Assembly: GCF_000975155.1 (NCBI RefSeq)
Contig: NZ_BBRG01000001.1
Coordinates: 1-64,000, forward strand
Source: Demequina globuliformis
GTDB lineage: Bacteria > Actinomycetota > Actinomycetes > Actinomycetales > Demequinaceae
Direction of reading: 5' to 3'
DNA: 64,000 bases
A program made the position numbers and the translations under genes. How positions within the stretch are numbered: the first letter of the stretch is position 1; the number at the start of each line of letters is the position of its first letter. Under the pieces are notes generated by a model, which saw nothing but the letters and a program-made list of their open reading frames with translations, searched no databases and was not told where the DNA came from. Of this stretch, positions 1 through 11,917 are shown in pieces.

Positions 1-307
1 GTCTCACCGCGTCAAATCGCCTTGCCGGCGTATTGTGACGCTGTTCGATCAGCGGGATCTCCCACTCTACACCCTCAGGCGCGCCGCAGCGAACCAAAGC
101 TTGAGCAGAGTGAGTGGCTGACAATCGAGCTCTTCATCCTGACCTCTCTGAGGCCCTTCCGAAGCGCTTCCGTCCTTGGCAGCGAGGAATACATTACGGG
201 CGCTCGGGCCCCGCGTCAAATCGCGCAAATCCCGGGCGTGTCGCGGGTTTCGAGGAGCGTCTTCCCTGGTAGATCCCAGTAGGGACCGGCCTCTCGCCCG
301 CGACCGG
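1..307 (-). other. Non-coding leader region, probable rRNA operon promoter zone
   Basis: No convincing gene lies here. On the minus strand, the 14-mer GCGATTTGACGCGG occurs twice (positions 20-7 and 224-211), each time carrying a TTGACG -35 box. Such tandem strong promoters downstream of tyrS are what precedes a 16S rRNA gene in several actinobacteria; fast-growing mycobacteria have rrnB behind tyrS. The 16S gene itself would lie beyond the left edge, so this assignment is inference. Confidence 0.45.
191..219 (-). promoter_or_regulatory. Strong sigma-70-type promoter reading toward the left edge
   Basis: Minus-strand TTGACG (219-214), a spacer of exactly 17 bases, then TAATGT (196-191). A second copy of the -35 box with the same flanking bases sits at 15-10, and its -10 box would fall outside the window. 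Tandem near-identical promoters are typical of rRNA operons. Confidence 0.6.
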
Positions 308-1570
308 TCATGGCACCCGCAACATTCCTACAGATTTTTTTCCACGTCGGAGGACGAACCAGCCACCCGCCAGCGCATCGTGGTCCGCGAGCGTGGCTTC
401 CAGGGAGTCGACCTTGACGTTGTTCACGTACGCTCCCCCGTCCTGAACCGCCCGGCGCGCGTCCGACTTCGACTTCACAATGCCGGCCTCGACCAGCGCG
501 TCGACCACCGTGGCGTCGGCGGAGGCGTCGCCCGCCCCAAGCTCAGCGGCGCACCCGTCGAGTGTTGCCACGTCCAGGCGTTCGAGTTCTGCGCGTCCAA
601 AGAGCGCCTGAGACGCGTGGACAACACCGTCCGCGGCATCGGCCCCATGCACCAGTGCGGTCACGTCCCATGCCAATGTGCGCTGCGCCTCCCGGCGGAA
701 CGGCTCTTCCGCCACCTTGCGCTCGAGTTCCTCGATCTCTTCGCGCGTGCGGAACGTGAAGATCTTCAGGAAGCGCACGACATCCGCGTCGTCTGTGTTG
801 ATCCAGAACTGATAGAAGGCGTACGGGCTCATCATGTCCGGAGCCAGCCACACGGCGCCGCCCTCGGTCTTGCCGAACTTGGTACCGTCCGCCTTCGTGA
901 TCAGTGGCGTCGTCATCGCATGGACGGACGTTCCTTCAGCCTTGCGGATCAGTTCGACGCCGCTGAGGAGGTTGCCCCACTGGTCATTTCCACCCGTCTG
1001 CAGGGTGCAACCGTGACGACGGTACAGCTCAAGGAAGTCATTGCCCTGGAGTACTTGGTAGCTGAACTCAGTGAACGAGATGCCTTCATCGCTGGCGAGC
1101 CGGCGCGCGACGGTGTCCTTGGCGATCATGGTGCCGAGGCGGAAGTGCTTGCCAATCTCCCTCAAGAGGTCAATCGCCGTGAGCTCCCCCGTCCAGTCAA
1201 GGTTGTTCACCATGCGGGCCGGGTTGTCGCCGTCGAAGTCCAGGAAGCGGGAGATCTGCGAGCGCAGCCGTTCCACCCATTCGGCCACCGTGTCCTTGGT
1301 GTTCAACACACGCTCGCCGGACATGCGAGGATCGCCGATCATTCCGGTCGCGCCTCCCACGAGCGGGAGCACCTGGTGTCCCGCTTGCTGAAGGTGGCGC
1401 AGGAGTACCAACTGAACGAGGTGACCGTGATGGAGGCTCGGCGCAGTGGGGTCGAAGCCGCAGTACACCGTGATCGGTCCCTCGTCGAGGGACGCCTTGA
1501 GGTCGTCTTCACCAGTGGTCTGCGCGATCAGCCCGCGCCAGGCGAGCTCGTCAAGAATGTGCGTCGTCAT
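308..1570 (-). CDS. tyrS: Tyrosyl-tRNA synthetase
   Basis: Cytoplasmic class I aminoacyl-tRNA synthetase that activates tyrosine and charges tRNA-Tyr. The product is about 420 residues, normal for bacterial TyrRS. It has the HIGH-like motif HHGHL after the YCGFDPTAPSLH stretch, the KMSKS-like motif KFGKT near residue 235, and a C-terminal S4 RNA-binding domain with VEAGIVKSKSDARRAVQ. I chose the ATG at 1570, which gives the family N-terminus MTTHILDELAWRGL; an in-frame ATG twelve bases upstream (1582) is possible. No strong ribosome binding site is visible. The gene closes the arg-tyrS block and is followed by the putative rRNA promoter zone. Confidence 0.97.
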   Translation of the reverse strand: MTTHILDELAWRGLIAQTTGEDDLKASLDEGPITVYCGFDPTAPSLHHGHLVQLVLLRHLQQAGHQVLPLVGGATGMIGDPRMSGERVLNTKDTVAEWVERLRSQISRFLDFDGDNPARMVNNLDWTGELTAIDLLREIGKHFRLGTMIAKDTVARRLASDEGISFTEFSYQVLQGNDFLELYRRHGCTLQTGGNDQWGNLLSGVELIRKAEGTSVHAMTTPLITKADGTKFGKTEGGAVWLAPDMMSPYAFYQFWINTDDADVVRFLKIFTFRTREEIEELERKVAEEPFRREAQRTLAWDVTALVHGADAADGVVHASQALFGRAELERLDVATLDGCAAELGAGDASADATVVDALVEAGIVKSKSDARRAVQDGGAYVNNVKVDSLEATLADHDALAGGWFVLRRGKKSVGMLRVP

Positions 1571-1795
1571 GATGCTTGCCATTGTGCCAGGCGCCGGCAC
1601 CGGTCACGCCGATGCGGCACGCCGCCTTTCCGAGGAAGAAGAAAGGGTCGCTGGACGCACAGACACCGAGCACGAATCGGCGCTGAGGGGTGGACGTCCG
1701 CAGAGGGGTCCTACCGACTCGCGTGGCCGCGCATCCAGCGACACCTTCGACGGTATGCGGGCCGGTCTGAGAGTGGTCTCAGATTCCTCACACAC

Positions 1796-2419
1796 TCAGT
1801 CCGGGATGGGAGCAGTTCCGTCGAGGATGACGTGCGCGTGGTCGCGGGTGGAATGGGCCGCAAAATGCGTGGCCTCGTCCCGCATCCACGCCATCCATTC
1901 GTGGCGCACGTGCGCACCATCGCGTGCGAGACCTCGTTGAAGGCGAAGGTCATCCGGAGCCTCAATCCACAGCAGCAGCGAGGCGACCTCGCGCGCGGCG
2001 CGACGCCCCACGCCCACACCTTCGGCGATGAGGACGGGCCCGGGTGGCACCGCAATGTGGTGGGTCCGCTCGTGACGGTGCCAGTCCCACATCTCGAACC
2101 CACCTGTCTCCCCGGCACTGACCGGCATCAAGACCTGTTCGACCAACACCGTGTCGAGACTGGACATGCCCGTCCAGCCCTCGTACATGTCGTCGGCGTG
2201 AATGATCTGCACGGGGGAATCCGCCGCGGTCGGGGCAGCGGGATCGAAGGTGCCTGGCCCGGGTGCTTCAGCGCCGCCGAGCGCTACGGCCAGACGTGAG
2301 GCAAGGGTGGTCTTACCCGAGCCGGCTGGGCCGTCAATGAGGACAATGCTGGTGCCGCCCGGCGATGGTGGAGCGGACCGGATGAGAGCAACCAGTTCGG
2401 TGAGTGTCGCCTGCGGCAT
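1796..2419 (-). CDS. Uridine kinase-like P-loop NTPase
   Basis: A 207-residue protein with a clear Walker A motif, GPAGSGKTT, at about residues 30-38, followed by a nucleoside-kinase-like HADDMY segment. This is the layout of uridine kinase/phosphoribulokinase-type P-loop kinases, which phosphorylate uridine or cytidine. The overall resemblance is to actinobacterial proteins annotated as uridine kinase; the true substrate cannot be read from sequence. It is transcribed in the same direction as the racemase operon, 31 bases downstream of it, and about 225 bases upstream of tyrS. Confidence 0.8.
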   Translation of the reverse strand: MPQATLTELVALIRSAPPSPGGTSIVLIDGPAGSGKTTLASRLAVALGGAEAPGPGTFDPAAPTAADSPVQIIHADDMYEGWTGMSSLDTVLVEQVLMPVSAGETGGFEMWDWHRHERTHHIAVPPGPVLIAEGVGVGRRAAREVASLLLWIEAPDDLRLQRGLARDGAHVRHEWMAWMRDEATHFAAHSTRDHAHVILDGTAPIPD

Positions 2420-2450
2420 CGGACCAGGCTACGGCAGTGGTGATCGAGCG

Positions 2451-3578
2451 CTAGGCGACATCTACGCGCGTCGAGGCAACCGCGAAGTTCGCGACCGCTT
2501 CGGCATCCGGCTCCTCGCACAGCCCGGGAAAGGTCGGAACGTCGATGTGTCCGTCCCTCAGCACATAGGGCGTCGTGAGGTCGCGCACGTAGAAACGATC
2601 CGAGGCTGAGATATCGCCGGGCAAGGTGAAGCCCGGTAGTCCAGCCAGGGCTGCGTTCGCGCCGCGCGCGAGCCCAGTTTCCAGCATGCCGCCACACCAC
2701 ACGGCGATTCCCGAGGCCCGCGCAACGTCGTGAATGCGACGGGCCTCGAGGTAGCCACCGACCCGGGACGGCTTGATGTTGATGACCGCTGCCGCGCCCC
2801 ACGCGATGGCGTCTGCGGCGCTTTGGGCGGAGACCACCGACTCGTCAAGACACATGGGAGTGCGCATCACGCGGGCGAGCTCGGCGTGCTGGCGCATGTC
2901 CGCTTCGCCAAGCGGCTGCTCGATCAAGAGCAGATCGAAGTCGTCGAGTGCCCGCAGGTGGGCGGAGTCGGTGAGGGTGTAGGCCGCATTGGCGTCGACC
3001 TGCAACGGCACGTCCGGGTGCGCCTCGCGCACAGCGCGCACGGGCTCGAGGTCCCACCCTGGCTGGATCTTGAGCTTGATGCGTTGATAGCCCTGATCGA
3101 CAAAGCCTGCGACCGCCTCGAGAAGGGCGTCCACGGAATCCTGAATGCCGACGGACACGCCCGACGCGACACGGCTGGCGGTGACTCCAAGGTAGTCAGC
3201 AAAGGAAGTGCGGGATGCCTTGAGTTGCGCGTCGAGGATGGCGGACTCAAGCGCTGCCTTGGCCATACGGTGGCCCACAATCGGCGCGAGGTGCTCCCCC
3301 ACAGTCTCCGCAGTGAGGGGACGCTCGCGCTGAGCGCGGGCGAGCCGTGGCAGCGCAAACCTCTCAATGACGTCGACGGCGCCGTCTGCGTACTCCTCCG
3401 AATAGACAGGCTCCGCAAGAGCGCCGCACTCACCCCAGCCCGTGATCTCACCGTGGTCGGTCATCGCCGCGACCTCCACCGCGACAACCGTGCGCGCATG
3501 CTGGGTCGAAAACGACGTAGTGAACGGCGCGACCAACGGGATCCGCAAGGAGTGAAGGGTGACGTGGTCAATCTGCAT
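2451..3578 (-). CDS. N-succinylamino acid racemase / o-succinylbenzoate synthase-family enolase
   Basis: Enolase-superfamily enzyme of 375 residues. It shows the KxK catalytic pair in RIKLKIQPGWD, metal ligands in LQVDANAAY, LLIEQPLGEAD and CLDESVV, and the second catalytic lysine in INIKPSRVGG. The C-terminal GDISASDRFY stretch is typical of the NSAR/OSBS subgroup. The size and the neighbours (an acyltransferase and an M20 hydrolase in one operon) favour N-succinylamino acid racemization over menaquinone synthesis, and no other men gene is present. The ATG at 3578 overlaps the end of the upstream acyltransferase by 11 bases. A bifunctional OSBS/NSAR remains possible. Confidence 0.88.
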   Translation of the reverse strand: MQIDHVTLHSLRIPLVAPFTTSFSTQHARTVVAVEVAAMTDHGEITGWGECGALAEPVYSEEYADGAVDVIERFALPRLARAQRERPLTAETVGEHLAPIVGHRMAKAALESAILDAQLKASRTSFADYLGVTASRVASGVSVGIQDSVDALLEAVAGFVDQGYQRIKLKIQPGWDLEPVRAVREAHPDVPLQVDANAAYTLTDSAHLRALDDFDLLLIEQPLGEADMRQHAELARVMRTPMCLDESVVSAQSAADAIAWGAAAVINIKPSRVGGYLEARRIHDVARASGIAVWCGGMLETGLARGANAALAGLPGFTLPGDISASDRFYVRDLTTPYVLRDGHIDVPTFPGLCEEPDAEAVANFAVASTRVDVA

Positions 3579-4419
3579 CCGGTGCCTCCAGCACATAGTG
3601 GTGGTCGGTAAAGCTAGTGATGGTCCACCCGCCGCGCATTGCCGGTCCGAGCGCTTCGCGCACCGCAGTTCGCCAGGCGCGCGCCGCGGCCGGGCGGTGT
3701 GCACGGAGGCTCTCGATGTCGCGAGGTACCGCGACCGAGATCGCGGCGGCTTGCGGGTGGGAGACGGTCATGCGCGGCATGCCGTCGCGGCCTTCGGTCA
3801 CGAGGGCCGATGCCTGAGGCAGCGCCGTACGCGAGTCGCCGTGAGGGGTGCTCACCACGGGTTGCGTCAGATCCCACCGGGCGAGCAAACGATCGCTCGT
3901 CTGGCCGCGGTTGACGCCGTCGGACATGTCCCCGTAGAAGTCGACGAGGTACTCAGCCACCTCGACGCGAAGCCGGTTGAGGTTGAACGCCGCGTTGCGG
4001 GCCACGAGCGGGTCGAAGGTCCACGTGACCTGGGTGAGCCCGCGCTCGAGTGCCCACGCGCGCTGATGCATTTTCAGCGCCATACCCACGCCGCGGCGGG
4101 CGGCGTGCGGCGCAACCCCGGTGACGTGGGAGTGCAGCGCGTGCCCGAGCGGCTGAGAGAAGTACGCGACACAGACTCCCACCAACTCTTCTTCGAGAAA
4201 CGCCCCCGCGACATAGTTGCCTGCGTGGCCGAGGGCGACCATGAGCGGCGCCTCCACGACGGGGGCGCCCCACATGCGCGTGAGGAGGGCAGTCGCGTCC
4301 CCGACCTGTCCGGGGCTGAGCGAACGAATGACCACCCCGGCCCGGGAAGCGGAGTTCTGGGGCTCCTTGTTCGCGCTCGAGCGCAGTGGCGCAGACGCGT
4401 GCAGGTCTTCATCCCTCAT
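3568..4419 (-). CDS. COG3375-type GNAT acyltransferase, probable amino acid N-succinyltransferase
   Basis: A 283-residue GNAT-fold protein. It contains the acetyl-CoA/succinyl-CoA binding pattern APHAARRGVGMALK and the unusual TWTFDPLVARNAAFN segment, which I recognise from the COG3375 family found beside N-succinylamino acid racemases. The probable role is to succinylate D-amino acids so that the racemase can act on them. The ATG at 4419 overlaps the stop of the upstream M20 gene as ATGA, and its own stop lies inside the racemase start region, so the three genes are translationally coupled. The acyl donor (succinyl or acetyl) is inferred. Confidence 0.85.
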   Translation of the reverse strand: MRDEDLHASAPLRSSANKEPQNSASRAGVVIRSLSPGQVGDATALLTRMWGAPVVEAPLMVALGHAGNYVAGAFLEEELVGVCVAYFSQPLGHALHSHVTGVAPHAARRGVGMALKMHQRAWALERGLTQVTWTFDPLVARNAAFNLNRLRVEVAEYLVDFYGDMSDGVNRGQTSDRLLARWDLTQPVVSTPHGDSRTALPQASALVTEGRDGMPRMTVSHPQAAAISVAVPRDIESLRAHRPAAARAWRTAVREALGPAMRGGWTITSFTDHHYVLEAPDAD

Positions 4420-5567
4420 GGGTGCGCCAAGACATCTTCGACGAGCAACGCGAGCAGCGTCGCGCGCGGCGCCACGTGCTCGATTTCCACGTGTTCGTCC
4501 GCTGCATGTGCTCCGCCCCCGACGCCCCCGAGCCCGTCGAGCGTGGGAACCCCAAGACCGCCCGTGAAGTTGCCATCCGAGGCACCGCCCACCGCGCACT
4601 CCTGCAGGTCGGTGACGCCGGCAACGGGAGCGAGGCGCAGGGCCCGCTCGAACAGCGCCGCAGCCATCGAGCGCTCCAACGGTGGCCGATTGACGTCCCC
4701 CGCCACCTCAATCGTTGCGCCCGGGGTGACCGGCGCCAGAGACGTGATCGCGGTGTGGATTCGTGCGAGCTCCGCTGCCGAGCCAGCACGAACATCCACC
4801 GCAAACGATGCTGCCTCGGGGACCGTGTTCGCCGTCGAGCCGATCATGCCGCTGGTGGGCACCACGGTGGTGCCGTCGCCGGACTGATGGAGGCTCGCGA
4901 CTGCAAGCAACTGGTGCGCGAGTTCGAGGCCCGCGTTCACGCCCCGGTCGGGGTCGAGGCCGGCGTGCGAGGCACGCCCCTTCGCCATCACCGTGTACAT
5001 CCCGGTGCCCTTACGCTGCGTCTTGAGCGCTCCAGCCGGCCCGGCCGCCTCGAGAACGAACACGGCCTGCGCGCCGCGTGCCTCATCCTCGAGCAGGCCA
5101 CGCGAGGTAGACGACCCCACTTCTTCATCCCCCGTGACCAGAATGGTCACCCCAGCCACGGCATCGGCCCCATCGCGCTCAGCGAGAGCGGCGACAGCAT
5201 GGGCCGCCTGGACCAACCCGATCGCCATGTCGAAACACCCGGGGCCGGTGAGCACGCCATCACGGATGACGCACGGATGCGCCTCGAGGCTCCCCAGCGG
5301 CCACACGGTGTCGTGGTGGCCCAGAAGGAGCACTCGGGTGCTCGCGCCACCTCTCCACCTCAGGTGGGTGACACCCTCGGTCACGATCCGCTCCGGCTCG
5401 CGGGGAAGGCCCGCGTCTGCGAGCCGGGCGCCCAGCACGTCGGCGACCACGTCTGCGCTGCGGGCATTCGCCTGCAGGTCGTCTGACGGGGATTCGCACT
5501 CGATGATGCGCTGCACGTCTTCCAGCATCGCTGGTAGGCGGGCGGCGAGGGCGTCTGCGAGGCTCAC
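4416..5567 (-). CDS. M20 family metallopeptidase, probable N-succinyl amino acid hydrolase
   Basis: A 383-residue zinc amidohydrolase related to carboxypeptidase G2. Metal and catalytic motifs are visible: GHHDTVWP near residue 82, GPGCFDMAIG near 110, and the catalytic glutamate in GDEEVGS near 146. The start is GTG at 5567. It is the first gene of the M20-acyltransferase-racemase operon, where it would hydrolyse the N-succinyl-L-amino acid and make the D-to-L conversion irreversible. A glutamate carboxypeptidase or dipeptidase role is the alternative. Confidence 0.88.
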   Translation of the reverse strand: MSLADALAARLPAMLEDVQRIIECESPSDDLQANARSADVVADVLGARLADAGLPREPERIVTEGVTHLRWRGGASTRVLLLGHHDTVWPLGSLEAHPCVIRDGVLTGPGCFDMAIGLVQAAHAVAALAERDGADAVAGVTILVTGDEEVGSSTSRGLLEDEARGAQAVFVLEAAGPAGALKTQRKGTGMYTVMAKGRASHAGLDPDRGVNAGLELAHQLLAVASLHQSGDGTTVVPTSGMIGSTANTVPEAASFAVDVRAGSAAELARIHTAITSLAPVTPGATIEVAGDVNRPPLERSMAAALFERALRLAPVAGVTDLQECAVGGASDGNFTGGLGVPTLDGLGGVGGGAHAADEHVEIEHVAPRATLLALLVEDVLAHP

Positions 5568-5618
5568 ACCGCCATGGTGTCAGAAGTCAGGTGACGACGG
5601 TGTTTCGCGGGGAAGCTA

Positions 5619-8257
<2,639 letters not shown>

Positions 8258-8356
8258 GTTGTGTCTCCTTGTGAATCTTGTGTGTCGTTGCGTCGTGTTG
8301 TGCCGGGCAGGCCGGCAATTCTCGTGAAGTTTGTGTCACGGAGGCAGGTCAGAGAA

Positions 8357-8845
8357 CTAGTGGCCGCCCCCGACGGCTCGCTCCAGGAACCGGCGAGCCA
8401 ACCGCAGCCCGCCCTGGGGGTCCCGCGCGATCACCATGATGGTGTCGTCACCGCCCACGGTTCCCAAGATGGCCGGGTCGTCGTGCTGATCGATTGCTGA
8501 TGCCAAATACTGGGCGGCCCCAGACGGAGTCCTGAGCACCGTGAGGTTCGCCGAGCCGTCTGCCGCCAACAGCAATTCGCCGCACAGGCGCGTGAGCCGC
8601 TGATCCGTGTCCTCTGACGCGCTGAGCATGTCCGACGTCGCGTACACGTGTGCCCCGCCCAGACCGCGGACCTTGACCGCGCCGATGTCCACCAGGTCGC
8701 GCGACAGCGTCGCCTGGGTCACCGCAATCCCCTGGCCTTCAAGGCGCAGCGCAAGCTCGCCCTGCGAGTGAATGGCCTCAGACTCGATCAAACGCCGAAT
8801 CAGCGCCTGCCGAGCTGCCTTGGTGGCGGGAATCGTCTGGGTCAT
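8357..8845 (-). CDS. argR: Arginine repressor ArgR
   Basis: A 162-residue regulator with an N-terminal winged helix (RRLIESEAIHSQGELALRL...VTQATLSRDL) and a C-terminal hexamerization/arginine-binding domain ending in GTVGGDDTIMVI. It binds ARG boxes when arginine is present. I chose ATG 8845, two bases after the argF stop, because longer in-frame starts run into argF. The position between argF and argG is the standard actinobacterial order. Its likely target is the ARG box upstream of argC at 14131-14144. Confidence 0.95.
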   Translation of the reverse strand: MTQTIPATKAARQALIRRLIESEAIHSQGELALRLEGQGIAVTQATLSRDLVDIGAVKVRGLGGAHVYATSDMLSASEDTDQRLTRLCGELLLAADGSANLTVLRTPSGAAQYLASAIDQHDDPAILGTVGGDDTIMVIARDPQGGLRLARRFLERAVGGGH

Positions 8846-8847
8846 GG

Positions 8848-9777
8848 TCACTGCGCCACCAGCCAGGTCAACAGGGCCTTCTGAGCGTGCAGCCGGTACT
8901 CGGCCTCGAGCCACACCAGCGACTGTTCGCCGTCGATGACGGAGGCGGTGATTTCCTTGCCGCGGTAGGCGGGCAGGCAGTGGATGACGTGGGCGCCGGG
9001 CGCGGCCAGCTCAAGCGATCGGTCGCTCACTTGGAATGCGCCGAAGGCCTGCTCGCGTGCCTCCTTTTCGCCTTCATCACCCATGGATACCCAGGTGTCT
9101 GTCGCGATGACGTCGGCGGCGCGCACGGCTTCGTCGTGGCTGTGCGTCACGGTGACCGATCCGCCCGTCTCCTCGGCGATCTGCGTGGCGCGTGCGATGA
9201 CGTCAGCGTTGGGGAGGTAGCCCTCTGGCGTCCCTACACGCACGTGCATGCCAGCGGTGGCGCCACCGAGCAGGTAGGAGTGGGCCATATTGTTTGCGCC
9301 ATCGCCCACGTAGGCAAGGTCGAGCCCCGACAACGCTGCGACACCGCCGCGGGCGTCTGCGATGCAGGCCAGATCCGCAAGGATCTGACACGGGTGGAAC
9401 GAGTCCGTCAGCGCATTGACGACCGGCACGTGAGAGTGAGCGGCCATCTCCTCAAGCCTGTCGTGCCCGAAAGTGCGCCACACGACCGCGCTCACCATGC
9501 GCTCCAGCACACGCGCGGTGTCAGCAATGGACTCGCCGCGACCCATTTGCGAACTCGCGGCATCGATGACAAGGGGGTATCCGCCCAGCTCCGCAATACC
9601 TGCGGAGAAGGACACCCTGGTGCGAGTCGAATGCTTATCAAAGATGACCGCCACGGCCTGCGGGCCTTCGAAGGGTCGCTGGGCGAAGCGGTCGCTTCGC
9701 ATCTGTAGCGCCATAGTGAGGACCTCACGCTGCTCGGCAGGCGTCAAGTCGTCATCTCGCAGGAAGTGGCGGGTCAT
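8848..9777 (-). CDS. argF: Ornithine carbamoyltransferase
   Basis: Forms citrulline from ornithine and carbamoyl phosphate. The 309-residue protein has the carbamoyl-phosphate loop STRTR near residue 53 and the ornithine-side HCLPAYRGKE motif near residue 266. The ATG at 9777 overlaps the argD stop by one base (TGATG); a GTG one codon upstream is the alternative start. Confidence 0.96.
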   Translation of the reverse strand: MTRHFLRDDDLTPAEQREVLTMALQMRSDRFAQRPFEGPQAVAVIFDKHSTRTRVSFSAGIAELGGYPLVIDAASSQMGRGESIADTARVLERMVSAVVWRTFGHDRLEEMAAHSHVPVVNALTDSFHPCQILADLACIADARGGVAALSGLDLAYVGDGANNMAHSYLLGGATAGMHVRVGTPEGYLPNADVIARATQIAEETGGSVTVTHSHDEAVRAADVIATDTWVSMGDEGEKEAREQAFGAFQVSDRSLELAAPGAHVIHCLPAYRGKEITASVIDGEQSLVWLEAEYRLHAQKALLTWLVAQ

Positions 9778-11003
9778 CACCGTCCCCCGTCTTGGGATCC
9801 AGGGTTGTCCTCGAGGTAGGAGGAGAACCAGTCAATGAAGGAATCCGCCTCTGCGACGGACAGCGTGAGCGCAGGTACCAACCGAATGGTGTCCGGCGAC
9901 GGCGGGTTAATGATGAAGCCGGCGTCAACGGCTGCGGCGGCGATCTGGGGAGCCTGGGGCTGTGCCAGTCCGATCGCGAGCATGAGGCCCTCGCCCCGCA
10001 CCTCAAGCACGCCTTCAAGCGCTTCAAGGCGGGAGGTCAGGTGGGCGCCCACGGTCTTTGCGTTCACCAAGAGGTTTTCCTGCTCGATGGCGTCGAGCGT
10101 GGCGAGCGCAGTTGCGGCGCCCATGGGGTTGCCGCCAAAGGTGGTGCCGTGCTCGCCCTTACCGAGGAGTTGACCCGCGCGATCACCGAAGGCGACGACC
10201 GCACCGATCGGGAAGCCGCCTCCCAAGCCCTTGGCCAGGGTCATGACGTCAGGCTGCACGCCAAACAGTTGGTGAGCGAACCATGCGCCCGTGCGCGCGA
10301 CCCCGGTCTGGACCTCGTCAAGGATCAGTAGCGCGCCGGCGGCGCTCGTCAATTCACGAGCCAACGTGAGGAAGTCGTGGTCAAGGGGACGCACGCCGGC
10401 CTCGCCCTGGATGGGTTCAGCGATGACGGCCGCGAGGTTATCGCCCGCCTCAGCGACAGCAGCGCGCAGTGCCTGAGCGTCGTTCGCTGGCAGGAACACG
10501 ACGCCCGCCGGCATGGGCCCAAACTGCTCGCGGATCGCAGGCTTGTGAGTCATGGCTAGCGCGCCCATGGTGCGCCCGTGGAACCCGCCCTCGAAGGCGA
10601 TGATCGTGTCACGGCCGGTCTTGCGCGCCATCTTGAAGGCGGCTTCGTTGGCCTCGGCTCCCGAATTGGAGAAGAACACACGCGACCCTTCGGGGGCCTC
10701 CGCGAGGGTGAGCAGCCGCTCGGCCAGCGCAATTTGGGGTGCCGTGGCGAAGAAGTTGGACACGTGGGCGAGCGTGGCCGCCTGATCCGTCAGCGCCTTG
10801 ACCCATGCGGGGTGTCCGTGGCCAAGGGCGTTGACTGCGATGCCGCCGAGGAGGTCCAGATACCTGTTGCCGTCGGCGTCCCAGACGAAGTTGCCCTCAC
10901 CACGTTCCAACATCCGCATGGGGGTGCCGTAGGTTCCCATGAGCGCGTGCTCGTACCGGGCGATCCCTGCGCCGCTCAGTGCGGACTCTTGTGCGGCGCT
11001 CAT
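9777..11003 (-). CDS. argD: Acetylornithine aminotransferase
   Basis: PLP-dependent class III aminotransferase converting N-acetylglutamate semialdehyde to N-acetylornithine. It is 408 residues long. Conserved features are [15 protein letters not shown] for phosphate binding, [15 protein letters not shown] for the cofactor aspartate, and the Schiff-base lysine in TLAKGLGGG. The ATG at 11003 overlaps the argB stop as ATGA. Confidence 0.96.
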   Translation of the reverse strand: MSAAQESALSGAGIARYEHALMGTYGTPMRMLERGEGNFVWDADGNRYLDLLGGIAVNALGHGHPAWVKALTDQAATLAHVSNFFATAPQIALAERLLTLAEAPEGSRVFFSNSGAEANEAAFKMARKTGRDTIIAFEGGFHGRTMGALAMTHKPAIREQFGPMPAGVVFLPANDAQALRAAVAEAGDNLAAVIAEPIQGEAGVRPLDHDFLTLARELTSAAGALLILDEVQTGVARTGAWFAHQLFGVQPDVMTLAKGLGGGFPIGAVVAFGDRAGQLLGKGEHGTTFGGNPMGAATALATLDAIEQENLLVNAKTVGAHLTSRLEALEGVLEVRGEGLMLAIGLAQPQAPQIAAAAVDAGFIINPPSPDTIRLVPALTLSVAEADSFIDWFSSYLEDNPGSQDGGR

Positions 11004-11917
11004 GCCCACAGGTCCGTGTCATCTGGGCGAACCATGGTGCCGATGCCGCGCGACGTGAAGATCTCGGTGAGCAGCGAGTGCGGCTCCCGGCCGTCAATAA
11101 TGTGCGCCTGCGCGACGCCGCCGCGCACAGCCCTCAGGCAGCCCTCCATCTTGGGGACCATGCCGGCGGCAAGGGACGGGAGCATCTTTTCGACGTCCGA
11201 GGCGTGGATGCGGCGCACCAGCGACGCGGGGTCGGGCCAGTTGGCGTACAGGCCCTCGACGTCGGTCAACATGACGAGCTTGCGCGCTCGCAATGCGACG
11301 GCAATGGCCGCAGCGGCGGTGTCCGCGTTCACGTTGAGGACCGTGGTGGGGTCCTCCATGTCTGGCGCCACGGTTGATACGACGGGGATGCGCCCAGCCG
11401 CGATGATGTCCTCGATCGCCGCGGGATTCACCTTCACGACATCGCCGACCAGGCCGACGTCGACCTTCTCGCCGTCGACAGTCGCCTCACGGCGCTTCGC
11501 TTGCAGCAGGCCTGCGTCCTCACCGGAGAGTCCAACAGCGAGCGGTCCGTGGTCGTTAATCAGTCCCACGAGCTCGCGCGACACGGAGCCGGTGAGGACC
11601 ATGCGGACCACGTCCATCGCCTCTGGGGTGGTCACGCGCAGGCCGCCGCGGAACTCAGACTCGATGCCGAGTTTGCCAAGCATTTCCGAGATCTGTGGGC
11701 CGCCACCGTGGACAACGACGGGGTGCAACCCCAGCAGGCGCAGGTGCACGATGTCCTGCGCGAACGCCGCCTTGAGGTCGTCGTCAATCATGGCGTTGCC
11801 GCCGTACTTGATGACGACGGTCGCGCCGGTAAAGCTCTCGATCCATGGCATGGCGTCGATGAGGACGCCCACCTTCTGGTGAGGGGTCAGGTCGGGGTAA
11901 TCGATGTCTGTGCTCAT
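11000..11917 (-). CDS. argB: Acetylglutamate kinase
   Basis: Phosphorylates N-acetylglutamate, usually the arginine-feedback-inhibited step. A 305-residue amino acid kinase with [10 protein letters not shown] near the N-terminus, HGGGPQI and the [15 protein letters not shown]-like C-terminal region. ATG 11917 overlaps the argJ stop (ATGA), so translation is coupled. Confidence 0.96.
   Translation of the reverse strand: MSTDIDYPDLTPHQKVGVLIDAMPWIESFTGATVVIKYGGNAMIDDDLKAAFAQDIVHLRLLGLHPVVVHGGGPQISEMLGKLGIESEFRGGLRVTTPEAMDVVRMVLTGSVSRELVGLINDHGPLAVGLSGEDAGLLQAKRREATVDGEKVDVGLVGDVVKVNPAAIEDIIAAGRIPVVSTVAPDMEDPTTVLNVNADTAAAAIAVALRARKLVMLTDVEGLYANWPDPASLVRRIHASDVEKMLPSLAAGMVPKMEGCLRAVRGGVAQAHIIDGREPHSLLTEIFTSRGIGTMVRPDDTDLWA

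Noticed and set aside
1604-1795. 63-codon minus-strand frame between the kinase-like gene and tyrS
   Set aside because: No ribosome binding site, no -10 box at leaderless spacing and no recognisable sequence; treated as intergenic.
176-2299. 707-codon open frame on the plus strand across tyrS and the kinase gene
   Set aside because: Runs antisense through two recognised genes and their intergenic gap; no domain visible.
2451-3578. Reading the enolase-superfamily gene as menaquinone MenC
   Set aside because: No other men genes nearby, and the coupled acyltransferase and M20 hydrolase match the N-succinylamino acid racemase context. Bifunctionality remains possible.
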